This document shows, one piece after another, positions 1 through 7,746 of a stretch of 32,470 nt of DNA (the stretch's first letter is position 1; each line of letters opens with the position of its first letter). This stretch comes from Streptomyces tateyamensis. Lineage in GTDB: Bacteria; Actinomycetota; Actinomycetes; Streptomycetales; Streptomycetaceae. The notes beneath the pieces are model-generated. The model worked only from the letters and a program-made list of their open reading frames with translations. It was not told the origin of the DNA and did not search any database. The stretch spans positions 388 to 32,857 of the forward strand of contig NZ_PYBW01000108.1 in assembly GCF_003205575.1 (NCBI RefSeq), in the 5' to 3' direction. The translations under genes were made by a program, and so were the position numbers.

Positions 1-998
1 GCGCTGTTGGCGAAGTTGGCGGCCGAGGCCGAGTCGCCGACGCTGATCGCGCCGTTCTGGCCGCCGACCGAGATGACGACCTTCTTGCCGGCCGCGTGCT
101 TGGCGGCGATGTCGGCCTTGAACTGGGCGTCGGTGTAACCGCCGAGGTTCTTGGCCAGGGTCGGGTCCAGGGTGAAGCTGACCGCGCCCGGCGTGCTGGT
201 CGCGTCGGCGAAGGAGACCGCGATGATGTCGTAGTTCGCCTGGACATCGGCGAGCTTCTGGTCGGTCGCGCCGTTGTCGAAGTTCTGCCAGTAGCCGGTG
301 AGCGCGTGCTTGGGCAGGCCGGTCGACGGCGGGGTGCTGGTCGGGGTCGGGGTGGGCGTCGGCGTGGGGGTGGGCGTCGGGGTCGGGGTGGGCGTCGGAG
401 TCGGCGTGGGAGTCGGCTTCGGGGTGGGCGTCGGCGTCGGCGTCGGGGTGGGCGTCGGCGTCGAGGACCCGCCCGGACCGGTCAGCGTCACGTCGTCCGC
501 GACGTACGCGCCCTGCCCGTACCAGCCGTGCAGGTAGACGGTGACGCTGGTGGTGCTCGCGCCGGTGGTGAAGGTGGTCGACAGCTGGTTCCAGCCGGTC
601 TGGCTCGACCAGGTGGACGGGTCGGTGCCGCCGGTGCCGGTGGCGCCCAGGTAGACGTACGGGCCCTGCACCCAGGCTGCCAGCGTGTAGCTGGAGTTGG
701 GCTGGACCGCGATGGTCTGGGTGCACTGCGCGGTGTCCGAGGAGCTCGGGCTCCCCTGCAGTGCGCCGGTGCCGCTGTGCACCGGCGAGGAGACGGCGGC
801 GGCCGCGCCGGCACAGCTCCAGCCGCTCAGGCCGCTCTCGAAGCCGCCGTTGGTGGTCAGGTTGCCGACGGCGGCGCCGGCACCGCCGGCGAAGACCGCC
901 AGGCCGGCGCCGGCCAGGACGAGGGAGGTGGTGGCGGCGGCCAGCGCGGGCAGGGCGCGGCGGGACCGGCGGTGGGTGGGGACGACCGTACGGGACAT
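1..998 (-). CDS. Secreted GH18 chitinase with N-terminal carbohydrate-binding module (5' part; 3' end off the window)
   Basis: The reading frame stays open on the minus strand from ATG at 998 to the window edge, giving the first 332 residues. An Arg-rich start and hydrophobic Ala-rich stretch (about 12-43) form a secretion signal ending near AGA. Residues about 45-175 look like a CBM4/9- or CBM16-type sugar-binding module (GNLTTNGGFESGLSGW near the start). A Thr-Pro linker (about 178-219) follows. From about 225 the catalytic TIM barrel begins (HALTGYWQNFDNG, then VVISVGGQNG, the SxGG motif of family 18). The catalytic DxxDxDxE motif would lie beyond the edge. The start is supported by AGGAG about 9 nt upstream (1006-1010). 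The enzyme would be exported and hydrolyse chitin. The upstream operator at 1136-1147 suggests GlcNAc/DasR control. Family assignment is firm; the exact chitinase type is not. Confidence 0.88.
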   Translation of the reverse strand, partial: MSRTVVPTHRRSRRALPALAAATTSLVLAGAGLAVFAGGAGAAVGNLTTNGGFESGLSGWSCAGAAAAVSSPVHSGTGALQGSPSSSDTAQCTQTIAVQPNSSYTLAAWVQGPYVYLGATGTGGTDPSTWSSQTGWNQLSTTFTTGASTTSVTVYLHGWYGQGAYVADDVTLTGPGGSSTPTPTPTPTPTPTPKPTPTPTPTPTPTPTPTPTPTPTPTPTSTPPSTGLPKHALTGYWQNFDNGATDQKLADVQANYDIIAVSFADATSTPGAVSFTLDPTLAKNLGGYTDAQFKADIAAKHAAGKKVVISVGGQNGAISVGDSASAANFANS

Positions 999-1133
999 GA
1001 CGAACTCTCCTGAACCGGAGGAGAGGAGCCGCCGCGGTGGGGGTCGCGGCGGCCCCGTGTGGGGGAGGGAAGAACCGCAGAAAACGTCGTGGGTCGCAGG
1101 GCCGCCGGGAACCCGGCGGTTGCTGTCGAACAA

Positions 1134-1161
1134 GCTGGACTAGACCATTGGCATACGTCAA
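1134..1161 (-). promoter_or_regulatory. Chitinase promoter with DasR-type operator (dre)
   Basis: On the plus strand the core TGGACTAGACCA lies at 1136-1147; it differs at one base from the palindrome TGGTCTAGACCA, the core of the dre consensus bound by DasR and of the repeats known from Streptomyces chitinase promoters. Read toward the chitinase, a -35-like TTGACG (1156-1161) is followed by 8 nt and then the operator. No convincing -10 was found. The operator ends about 137 nt upstream of the chitinase ATG. The same layout recurs at 16064-16089. Confidence 0.72.
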
Positions 1162-1231
1162 GGAGCTGTTCGTCCCCTTACAGATTCTTTAAGGTTGTGG
1201 AGACCTGTCCGTGTCCGGGCCGGTGGGGGCG

Positions 1232-1255
1232 CCTCCCGGCCGAAGGCTGGGGAGG
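1232..1255. repeat. Short GC-rich palindromic repeat, copy A (intergenic)
   Basis: The arms CCTCCC and GGGAGG flank the centre GGCCGAAGGCT. The core CGGCCGAAGGCTGGGG is shared exactly with the copy at 10205-10226 inside oxyR; a related palindrome is at 11845-11865. From memory, elements of this type are dispersed in Streptomyces genomes. Here it lies in the leader or promoter region of the prenyltransferase gene. Confidence 0.6.
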
Positions 1256-1399
1256 TTCGGAGGCCGACCTGGCCGACTTCTGGCGAAACCTTTGCCGCCT
1301 GCGGCTTTCCCCGCAGCGAGGCTGCCGGAGTACGCTGCTCCCGGACCTCTGGCGGGCAGGGCCGGGGCCAGGGGGTCAGAGCTCGGAGGGGCTGAACTT

Positions 1400-2194
1400 A
1401 TGGGTCTGCGCGATCTCGTCGAGCGCACGCCGGGGCTGCGGTCGGTACTCGGCGGCATGTACCGGCTCTACGGCCAGCGGGTCGAGGTGCACCTCGCCCG
1501 GACCCCGCACCACGTCGGCGTGATCATGGACGGCAACCGCCGCTGGGCCAAGGCGGCCGGCGGCACCACCGCCTTCGGCCACCAGCGCGGTGCCGACAAG
1601 ATCGCCGAGTTCCTCGGCTGGTGCGACGAGACCAACATCGAGGTCGTCACCCTCTGGATGCTCTCCACCGACAACCTCTCCCGCCCGGCCGACGAGCTGG
1701 TGCCGCTGCTGGGCATCATCGAGGACGCGGTGACCGGTCTGGCCGCACGCCGCCGCTACAAGATCAACCCGATCGGCACCCTGGACCTGCTGCCGGACCG
1801 GACCGCCGGGATCCTCAAGGAGGCGGCCACCGCCACCGAGCACCTGGAGGGCATCACCGTCAACGTGGCGGTGGGCTACGGCGGCCGGCACGAGATCGCA
1901 GACGCGGTCCGCTCGCTGCTCCAGGAGCACGCCGACCGCGGCACCTCGATCGAGGAGCTGGTCGAGATCCTGGACGTCGAGCACATCGCCGAGCGGCTGT
2001 ACACGAAGGGCCAGCCCGATCCGGACCTGGTCATCCGCACCTCCGGCGAGCAGCGGCTGTCCGGCTTCCTGCTCTGGCAGAGCGCGCACAGCGAGTTCTA
2101 CTTCTGCGAGGCCTACTGGCCGGCCTTCCGCAAGGTCGACTTCCTGCGGGCGCTGCGCGCGTACGAACAGCGCCACCGCCGCTACGGGGGCTGA
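1400..2194 (+). CDS. uppS: Isoprenyl transferase (cis-prenyltransferase, UppS family)
   Basis: This 264-residue protein condenses isopentenyl diphosphate onto an allylic diphosphate in cis to make polyprenyl diphosphate, precursor of the lipid carrier for cell-wall glycans. The hallmark VIMDGNRRWAK is at about 41-51, with catalytic Asp44; later motifs include ISA-type substrate-binding blocks and the C-terminal RTSGEQRLSGFLLWQ signature. Length fits the family. ATG at 1400 is chosen because GGAGG (1385-1389) lies about 10 nt before it; an in-frame extension to 1211 would run through the palindromic repeat and has no such support. Actinomycetes usually carry more than one paralogue (short- and long-chain), and the sequence alone does not tell which chain length this one makes, so the symbol is a family label. 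Confidence 0.9.
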   Translation: MGLRDLVERTPGLRSVLGGMYRLYGQRVEVHLARTPHHVGVIMDGNRRWAKAAGGTTAFGHQRGADKIAEFLGWCDETNIEVVTLWMLSTDNLSRPADELVPLLGIIEDAVTGLAARRRYKINPIGTLDLLPDRTAGILKEAATATEHLEGITVNVAVGYGGRHEIADAVRSLLQEHADRGTSIEELVEILDVEHIAERLYTKGQPDPDLVIRTSGEQRLSGFLLWQSAHSEFYFCEAYWPAFRKVDFLRALRAYEQRHRRYGG

Positions 2195-2343
2195 CCTCGG
2201 GACACGGGGCGCGGCCGGGTTACCGAGAATTCACCTCCTTTGATCGACGACTTCGATTTCCAGGGCATGCCGGACGCATCGTCAGGGCATAGAACAGGCA
2301 GACCGGCACCCTGCCCAACAGGGGGTGTGGGGGCCGGCAAGCC

Positions 2344-2366
2344 GCGGGTGACGCAGGGTCACCCGC
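2344..2366 (+). promoter_or_regulatory. Hairpin directly upstream of the phoH ribosome-binding site
   Basis: GCGGGTGAC (2344-2352) pairs perfectly with GTCACCCGC (2358-2366) across a 5-nt loop. The stem ends only 3 nt before GGAG (2370-2373) of the next gene, so it could affect translation. No U-run follows, so it is unlikely to be a simple terminator. Confidence 0.5.
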
Positions 2367-2378
2367 CCTGGAGGCCTA

Positions 2379-3713
2379 GTGGTCAGTACCAAGAGCCGCC
2401 GGACACCAGATCGGCGCACGTACGTCCTTGACACCAGCGTGCTCCTGGCCGATCCGCTCGCCATGAACCGCTTCGAGGAGCACGAGGTGGTGCTCCCGGT
2501 GGTCGTGGTCACGGAGCTGGAGGCCAAGCGGCACCATCCCGAACTGGGCTACTTCGCCCGCCAGGCCCTGCGTCTGCTCGACGACTACCGGGTCCGGTAC
2601 GGCCGACTCGACGAGCCCATCCCGGTCGGTGAGATCGGTGGCTCGATCAGGGTCGAGCTGAACCACTCGGACCCCTCCGTGCTGCCGGCCGGCTACCGGG
2701 TCGGCGGCGGCGAGGCGGACACCAGGATCCTCGCGGTCGCCCGCAACCTGCAGGCCGAGGGGTACGACGTCACCGTCGTCTCCAAGGATCTGCCGATGCG
2801 GATCAAGGCCAGCGCGGTGGGCCTGCTCGCCGAGGAGTACCGGGCCGAGCTGGCGAGTACCTCGGGCTGGACGGGGATGGCCGAACTGCCGCTGCCCGCC
2901 GAACAGGTGGACGAGCTGTTCGGCGCCCCGCACGACACCGCGGTGGCGGTGGACGGGGCCGAGGAGCTGCCGGTGCACACCGGACTGGTGCTCAGCTCGG
3001 AGCGCGGGCGCGCGCTGGGCCGGGTCACCGTGGACGGGCGGGTCAAACTGGTGCGGGGTGACCGCGAGGCGTTCGGGCTGCGCGGGCGCAGCGCCGAGCA
3101 GCGGGTCGCGCTGGACGTCCTGCTCGACCCGGAGGTGGGCATCGTCTCGCTGGGCGGGCGGGCCGGCACCGGCAAGTCGGCGCTGGCGCTGTGCGCGGGC
3201 CTGGAGGCGGTGCTGGAGCGCCGTCAGCACCGCAAGGTGATGGTGTTCCGGCCGCTGTACGCGGTCGGCGGCCAGGAGCTCGGCTACCTGCCGGGCAACG
3301 AGTCGGAGAAGATGAGCCCCTGGGCGCAGGCGGTCTTCGACACGCTGGGCGCGGTCACCACGCCGGCGGTGATCGAGGAGGTGCTCTCCCGCGGGATGCT
3401 GGAGGTGCTGCCGCTCACCCACATCCGGGGCCGCTCGCTGCACGACGCCTTCGTGATCGTGGACGAGGCGCAGTCGCTGGAGCGCAACGTGCTGCTCACC
3501 GTGCTGTCCCGGATCGGCCAGGGCTCGCGGGTGGTGCTCACCCACGACGTGGCGCAGCGGGACAACCTGCGGGTGGGCCGGTACGACGGTGTGGTGGCGG
3601 TGGTGGAGAAGCTGAAGGGGCATCCGCTGTTCGCGCACATCACCCTCACGCGCTCCGAGCGCTCCCCGATCGCCGCACTGGTGACCGAAATGCTGGAGGA
3701 CATCCAGCCCTGA
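2379..3713 (+). CDS. PhoH family protein with N-terminal PIN domain (PhoH2 type)
   Basis: The 444-residue protein joins a PIN ribonuclease-fold domain (about 13-140) to a PhoH P-loop ATPase (about 230-440). The PIN part shows YVLDTSVLLADP (Asp18), VVVVTELE (Glu46) and an acidic GGGEADTRIL. The ATPase has Walker A GRAGTGKS (Lys266) and Walker B FVIVDEAQ (Asp362). Mycobacterial PhoH2 proteins of this architecture act as RNA helicase/RNases, which makes an RNA-processing role likely here; cytoplasmic. The GTG start at 2379 has GGAG about 5 nt upstream. It lies 184 nt after the prenyltransferase gene and is followed by a strong hairpin terminator. Confidence 0.9.
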   Translation: MVSTKSRRTPDRRTYVLDTSVLLADPLAMNRFEEHEVVLPVVVVTELEAKRHHPELGYFARQALRLLDDYRVRYGRLDEPIPVGEIGGSIRVELNHSDPSVLPAGYRVGGGEADTRILAVARNLQAEGYDVTVVSKDLPMRIKASAVGLLAEEYRAELASTSGWTGMAELPLPAEQVDELFGAPHDTAVAVDGAEELPVHTGLVLSSERGRALGRVTVDGRVKLVRGDREAFGLRGRSAEQRVALDVLLDPEVGIVSLGGRAGTGKSALALCAGLEAVLERRQHRKVMVFRPLYAVGGQELGYLPGNESEKMSPWAQAVFDTLGAVTTPAVIEEVLSRGMLEVLPLTHIRGRSLHDAFVIVDEAQSLERNVLLTVLSRIGQGSRVVLTHDVAQRDNLRVGRYDGVVAVVEKLKGHPLFAHITLTRSERSPIAALVTEMLEDIQP

Positions 3714-3756
3714 CTCCCGGTCCGCTGATCCGGAAGTAGGAAGAGACGGTCGACGA

Positions 3757-3802
3757 ACGATCCGCCCGGCAGTTGGGTTCACCCCACCTCCGGGCGGATC
3801 GT
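3757..3802 (+). terminator. Terminator hairpin after phoH
   Basis: ACGATCCGCCCGG (3757-3769) is the exact reverse complement of CCGGGCGGATCGT (3790-3802). The 20-nt loop can pair further (TGGG/CCCA). It starts 44 nt after the phoH stop. There is no long T-run, as is common in high-GC actinomycetes. Confidence 0.75.
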
Positions 3803-4128
3803 CCGCATGCGGTACGCCGGCTTGTCCATCGAACAGCGGGAACTGGCCGAGGTGGGCGGGTGTGAGCTTCGCCACGCAACCGGGAATTGCGCTTCCGCGT
3901 CAGGTTGCGGCATGGTGTGGGTTCTGTCAGGCCCTGCGTACGGCCCGTTTGTTGGGCGTCAACTCAATAAAGCCGGACCGTACGCCGCCCGATCTCTTCG
4001 CCCGCACCGGTTCGCCGGGGCGGACGCCGGGCCCGAGTCTCCCGTGACCAGCAGCAAGGTGGAGGCCAGCGACCAGGGGCATGTTGCGCCTCCACGGTCA
4101 CGCGGGGGCGACGCTGGAAGGAAACCAT
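3803..4128 (+). other. Intergenic/5' leader region before the transglycosylase gene
   Basis: About 325 nt with no convincing gene. It probably carries the transglycosylase promoter: a short AT-richer stretch around 3958-3972 (GTCAACTCAATAAAG) is the best candidate. The 3' half is GC-rich and able to fold (see 4043-4102). I looked for the conserved blocks of the ydaO c-di-AMP riboswitch that precedes some Streptomyces wall-hydrolase genes and did not find them. Confidence 0.45.
4043..4102 (+). promoter_or_regulatory. Predicted structured 5' leader of the transglycosylase gene
   Basis: CGTGACC (4043-4049) pairs with GGTCACG (4096-4102), and directly inside it GTGGAGGC (4059-4066) pairs with GCCTCCAC (4088-4095). 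On the 3' side the two stems are contiguous, so they could stack as a 15-bp helix with a 9-nt bulge (AGCAGCAAG) on the 5' side and a 21-nt apical loop. It ends about 14 nt before the GGAAGGA ribosome-binding site (4116-4122). It matches no riboswitch class that I recognise. Confidence 0.5.
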
Positions 4129-4827
4129 GTGACTCGGATCTCGGTCCGGGGAGTTGCCGTGGCCTCCGCCACCGCCGTCACCGCTGTCGGTGCCGTCGTG
4201 GGTGTGGCTTCGGGCAGCGAGGCCAAGCCGTCCCAGCCGGTCGACGTCGCAGGCGCTTCCCTGCTCGCTGACATCCCGTCAGCTTCGCAGGCACAGGTCG
4301 TCAGCGACAGCATCGACCACCAGGCCGTCGCGCAGAAGCAGGCCGCCGACGAGGCCGCCCGCAAGGCTGCCGCCGACGCCGCCCGTGCGAAGGCCGCTGC
4401 CGACGCGCAGGCCAAGGCGGATGCGGACAAGGCTGCCGCCGACGCCGCCGCCAAGGCCAAGGCCGCCGCGGACGCACAGGCCGCCAACCGGGCCGCGGCC
4501 CGTTCCCAGCTCTCCAGCGCGCCGCCCGTCTCGGTCAGCCCGGGTTCGGTGCAGGCGCTGGCGCAGTCGATCATCGGGAACGACACGCAGTTCCAGTGCT
4601 TCAGCAACATCGTCAGCCGCGAGAGCGGCTGGAGCTACACGGCCATGAACCCGTCCGGTGCCTACGGTCTGGTCCAGGCGCTGCCGGGGTCCAAGATGGC
4701 CTCGGCCGGCGCCGACTGGAAGACCAACCCGGCCACCCAGATCAGGTGGGGCCTGGGCTACATGAACGACCGTTACGGCAGCCCCTGCGGCGCCTGGTCG
4801 TTCTGGCAGGCGCACAGCTGGTACTAG
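4129..4827 (+). CDS. Secreted lytic transglycosylase-like protein (SLT/lysozyme-like fold) with Ala-rich coiled coil
   Basis: The 232-residue protein has a signal sequence (about 1-32, hydrophobic AVASATAVTAVGAVVGVASG), a long Ala/Lys/Asp-rich segment (about 66-126) with strong coiled-coil character, and a C-terminal goose-lysozyme-like domain (about 138-232). Glu165 in SRESGW is the likely catalytic acid; GAYGLVQALPGSKM is the usual second motif. It would act outside the membrane on peptidoglycan. GTG at 4129 is chosen because GGAAGGA lies 6 nt upstream and the signal sequence begins there; an ATG at 4081 would sit inside the folded leader. A terminator follows closely, so this is probably a single-gene unit. 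Confidence 0.85.
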   Translation: MTRISVRGVAVASATAVTAVGAVVGVASGSEAKPSQPVDVAGASLLADIPSASQAQVVSDSIDHQAVAQKQAADEAARKAAADAARAKAAADAQAKADADKAAADAAAKAKAAADAQAANRAAARSQLSSAPPVSVSPGSVQALAQSIIGNDTQFQCFSNIVSRESGWSYTAMNPSGAYGLVQALPGSKMASAGADWKTNPATQIRWGLGYMNDRYGSPCGAWSFWQAHSWY

Positions 4828-4846
4828 GCCGACCGCACGGCTCGCT

Positions 4847-4872
4847 GCCCCGACCACAGGTGTGGTCGGGGC
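4847..4872 (+). terminator. Rho-independent terminator after the transglycosylase gene
   Basis: GCCCCGACCAC (4847-4857) pairs perfectly with GTGGTCGGGGC (4862-4872) around the loop AGGT. A short T-run (TTTT, 4881-4884) follows. It begins 20 nt after the stop codon. Confidence 0.85.
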
Positions 4873-4976
4873 TCGCCGTGTTTTCACCCCCGGTGCTCCC
4901 TACGGGTGACGCGGGCCGGTAGCGTGCCCTGAGAGCCGCGGCGTGGTCGTGGCCGACCGGGAGGACGGACACGCCC

Positions 4977-6407
4977 ATGGCACGGGGTGAGCAGCGCGAG
5001 CGCACCGGCGGCAGGGCCGGCGTCAGGACGGCGCTGGGAGCGGCCTGGCTGACCGGGTTGCTGGCCCGGCGCCGGGAGGCGGCCACGGCTGCGGCCGCGG
5101 TCGTCCCGACGGCCGTGCCGGAGCCGATCCCGGCCCCGCGCGAGGTGGTCCGGGTGGTGGTGCGCGAGCAGGCCCCCGCGATCGATCCGCCGCGCCCGCG
5201 ACTGCGCAACCCGCACCCGGGCCGGCCCGACACCCCGGCCGAGGCGGTCCCCTGGGGCCTGCGGGTGGCCGCCGAGTCGGCCTGGCGGCTGCTGCTGCTC
5301 GGGGCCGCGCTCTACGTGATCTTCTACGTGGTCGACATGCTGCGCCTGGTCGCCTTCGCGATCCTGGCCGGGCTGCTGATCTCGGCGCTGCTGGAACCCA
5401 CCGTCTCCTGGCTGCGCCGGCACGGGGTCCCCAGGGCACTGGCGGCGCTGGGCACCTTCCTGGCCGGGCTGAGCGGCATCGGCCTGGTCGGCTGGTTCGT
5501 CTTCTGGCAGGTCAGCACGAACATCTCGGACGTCTCCACGCAGGCCTCCGCCGGCATCCAGCAGCTGCACGACTGGCTGGTCCAGGGCCCGATGCACCTG
5601 ACGCCGCAGCAGCTGACCCAGTTCACCAAGCAGGTCCAGAACGCGATCGGCTCCAACACCGACCAGCTCACCTCGCTCGGCTTCACCACGGTGAACATCG
5701 TGATCGAGGTGATCACCGGGGTGCTGCTGGCGGTCTTCACCACCTACTTCATGCTCTACGACGGCGCGAAGATCTGGACCTGGGTGCTGCGCGCGCTGCC
5801 CACCCAGTCCCGGTACGCGATCGCCGGGGCCGGCCCCAAGGCCTGGGCCACGCTGACGGCGTACGTGCGCGGCACCGTGGCGGTGGCCTTCATCGACGCG
5901 CTCTGCATCGGGATCGGGATCCAGCTGCTCGGGGTGCCGATGGCGATGCCGCTGGCGGTGATCATCTTCCTCGGCGCCTTCGTGCCGCTGGTCGGCGCGC
6001 TGGTCACCGGGACGCTCGCGGTGCTGGTCGCGGCGGTCACCAGCCACAGCGTGTACACCCCGGCGATGGTGCTGGTGGTGCTGGTCGCGGTGCAGCAGCT
6101 CGAGGGACACCTGCTGCAGCCGCTGATCCTGGGCCGGGCGGTGCGGGTGCACCCGCTGGGCGTGGTGCTCGGGGTGGCGGCCGGCTCGATCGTGGGCGGC
6201 ATCGGCGGGGCGATCGTGGCGGTCCCGCTGATCGCGGTGATCAACACCGTGGTCGGCCACCTGCGCCGCCGCAGTGCCGCGGCCGAAGAGGTGTTCGAGG
6301 CGCTGGAGGCGGCCCAGGAGGCTGCCGAGCACGCCGCCGAGCGCGCCGCCGCGACCGCCGACACGGGCGCTGCCGACCCCTCCCCGCAAGCGGCCGTCAG
6401 CTCCTAA
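4977..6407 (+). CDS. AI-2E family transporter (PF01594-type integral membrane protein)
   Basis: The 476-residue protein has a variable, Pro/Arg-rich N-terminal tail (about 1-90), then a permease core with about eight membrane segments in the family pattern. These include RLLLLGAALYVIFYVV, LVAFAILAGLLISALLEP and the C-terminal block MAMPLAVIIFLGAFVPLVGALVTG ending near LLQPLILGRAVRVHPLGV, the most conserved family signature. A Glu/Ala-rich coiled tail (about 440-460) ends the protein. Family members export varied small molecules or ions; the name comes from the E. coli AI-2 exporter and does not prove that substrate here. ATG at 4977 has GGAGG about 12 nt upstream, a little long. The stop overlaps a possible promoter box for the ATPase gene. 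Confidence 0.85.
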   Translation: MARGEQRERTGGRAGVRTALGAAWLTGLLARRREAATAAAAVVPTAVPEPIPAPREVVRVVVREQAPAIDPPRPRLRNPHPGRPDTPAEAVPWGLRVAAESAWRLLLLGAALYVIFYVVDMLRLVAFAILAGLLISALLEPTVSWLRRHGVPRALAALGTFLAGLSGIGLVGWFVFWQVSTNISDVSTQASAGIQQLHDWLVQGPMHLTPQQLTQFTKQVQNAIGSNTDQLTSLGFTTVNIVIEVITGVLLAVFTTYFMLYDGAKIWTWVLRALPTQSRYAIAGAGPKAWATLTAYVRGTVAVAFIDALCIGIGIQLLGVPMAMPLAVIIFLGAFVPLVGALVTGTLAVLVAAVTSHSVYTPAMVLVVLVAVQQLEGHLLQPLILGRAVRVHPLGVVLGVAAGSIVGGIGGAIVAVPLIAVINTVVGHLRRRSAAAEEVFEALEAAQEAAEHAAERAAATADTGAADPSPQAAVSS

Positions 6408-6410
6408 ACT
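6405..6410 (+). promoter_or_regulatory. Possible -10 box for leaderless transcription of the ATPase gene
   Basis: TAAACT lies exactly 6 nt before the ATG at 6417 and overlaps the TAA stop of the permease gene. No Shine-Dalgarno sequence precedes that ATG, so transcription may begin at the start codon. No -35 box is clear. Translational coupling to the permease gene is the alternative. Confidence 0.35.
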
Positions 6411-6416
6411 GCCGTC

Positions 6417-7745
6417 ATGTATGTGACCAGGCTGGGCATCTCGGGGATCCGGGGGTTCACCCCGGTCCGCGAGGTGCGGCAGTTGGAACTGCCGCAGGCG
6501 GGCTGGACGGTGCTGGCCGGGCGCAACGGCTCCGGCAAGACCACGCTGCTGCGCGCCCTCGCGCTGGCCCTCGGCGGCCCCTCGGTGGCCCGCAGCCTGG
6601 TCAGCGACTTCTCCGGCTGGCTGACCGCGGGCGAGCGGACCGGCTGGGTGCAGGCCTTCGTCCGGCCCGACTGGTCGGTGGACCGGCTGGCCGGCAGCGG
6701 CAAGGCGCCCAAGTACGACGTCAAGCTCGGCCTGAAGTGGACCCTTCCGCAGCCCCCGGCCGCCGGGACGGCGCTGGTCGGCGGCCCGCGCCCGGAGCTG
6801 GAGGCGTTCGGCTCGACCAGCCCCGAGCGCGGCCCGTGGGCGGAGAATCCGCGCGGCTGGTTCTTCGCCGGCTACGGCCCGTTCCGCCGGCTGCTCGGCG
6901 CGGCCGGGGAGAGTCAGCGGCTGATGCTCTCGGCCGGCCCGGTCGGGCGGCTGGCCACCCTGTTCCACGAGGAGGCCTCGCTCGCCGAGGGGGTCACCTG
7001 GCTGGTCGACCAGCACGTGCGCCGGCTGGAGGGCCGTCCGGGCGCCCAGCAGACCCTGGAGGTGGTCACCGGCCTGCTCTCCGACGGCCTGCTGCCGGAC
7101 GGCTTCTCGGTGGCCCGGGTGGACGCGGACGGCCTGTGGGTGCAGCGGGCCGCCGGCCCCGCCTTCCCGCTGCGCGAACTGAGCGACGGCTACCGCACGG
7201 TGGCCGCCCTGGTGCTCGACCTGGTGCGCCAGTTCCAGACCGCCTACGGCCGGCTCCCGCTGGACGAGGACGGGGCGCTCACCCTGCCCGGGGTGGTGCT
7301 GATCGACGAGATCGACGCCCACCTGCACGTCAGCTGGCAGCAGCGGATCGGCCCCTGGCTCAAGGCGCACTTCCCCCGGGTGCAGTTCATCGTCTCCACC
7401 CACAGCCCGTACATCTGCCAGGCGGCCGATCCCGGCGGCCTGATCCGGATAGCCGGCCCGGACGAGGACGTGCCGCCGCAGCCGGTCAGCGAGGAGCTGT
7501 ACCGCCGGGTCGTCTACGGCAGCGGGGACGACGCGGTGCTCTCCGACCTGTTCGGCCTGGAGTCGCCCTACTCGGCCCGGGCCGAGGACGCCCGGCGCCG
7601 GGTCGGCGATTTGGAGGGCCGGGTGCTGGCCGGCGACGCGGACGAGGCCGAGCTGGCCGAGTACCAGGAGCTGACCGAGAAGCTGATGAGCTCGCTCACC
7701 GCCCGGGTGGACGAGGTGTCGGCCCGGCTCGGGCGGAGGTCCTAG
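6417..7745 (+). CDS. ABC-type AAA ATPase (PtuA/RecF/OLD-like), paired with an HNH nuclease
   Basis: A 442-residue soluble ATPase of the SMC/RecF/OLD kind. Walker A is GRNGSGKTT (35-43), the ABC-like signature is LSDGYRT (255-261), Walker B is VVLIDEIDAH with Asp297 and Glu298, and STHSPYIC supplies the switch histidine. The C-terminal part is charged and helical. No nuclease (TOPRIM) motif is visible, unlike OLD proteins. The next gene begins 1 nt after its stop and encodes an HNH protein; ATPase plus HNH is the composition of the Septu defence system (PtuA-PtuB) and of some retron effector modules. That role is inferred from arrangement only. No reverse transcriptase or other defence gene is nearby. 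The ATG at 6417 lacks a ribosome-binding site (see 6405-6410). Confidence 0.8.
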   Translation: MYVTRLGISGIRGFTPVREVRQLELPQAGWTVLAGRNGSGKTTLLRALALALGGPSVARSLVSDFSGWLTAGERTGWVQAFVRPDWSVDRLAGSGKAPKYDVKLGLKWTLPQPPAAGTALVGGPRPELEAFGSTSPERGPWAENPRGWFFAGYGPFRRLLGAAGESQRLMLSAGPVGRLATLFHEEASLAEGVTWLVDQHVRRLEGRPGAQQTLEVVTGLLSDGLLPDGFSVARVDADGLWVQRAAGPAFPLRELSDGYRTVAALVLDLVRQFQTAYGRLPLDEDGALTLPGVVLIDEIDAHLHVSWQQRIGPWLKAHFPRVQFIVSTHSPYICQAADPGGLIRIAGPDEDVPPQPVSEELYRRVVYGSGDDAVLSDLFGLESPYSARAEDARRRVGDLEGRVLAGDADEAELAEYQELTEKLMSSLTARVDEVSARLGRRS

Positions 7746-7746
7746 G

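Larger units (their letters stand above)
999..1399. other. Intergenic region between divergent chitinase and prenyltransferase genes
   Basis: About 400 nt separate the divergent starts at 998 and 1400. The part near the chitinase holds its ribosome-binding site, its leader and the operator at 1134-1149. A short AT-richer patch (1172-1192, with TTCTTTAAGG) may hold promoter elements. A palindromic repeat sits at 1232-1255. Reading frames here look like shadows and I call no gene. Confidence 0.6.

Noticed and set aside
298..537. Plus-strand frame encoding a Val-Gly repeat
   Set aside because: It is the complement of the Thr-Pro linker of the chitinase on the other strand; the flanking family homology is only on the minus strand.
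3803..4128. ydaO-type c-di-AMP riboswitch before the transglycosylase gene
   Set aside because: The characteristic conserved blocks (for example the AGCTAACC segment) are absent, so only an unclassified structured leader is reported.
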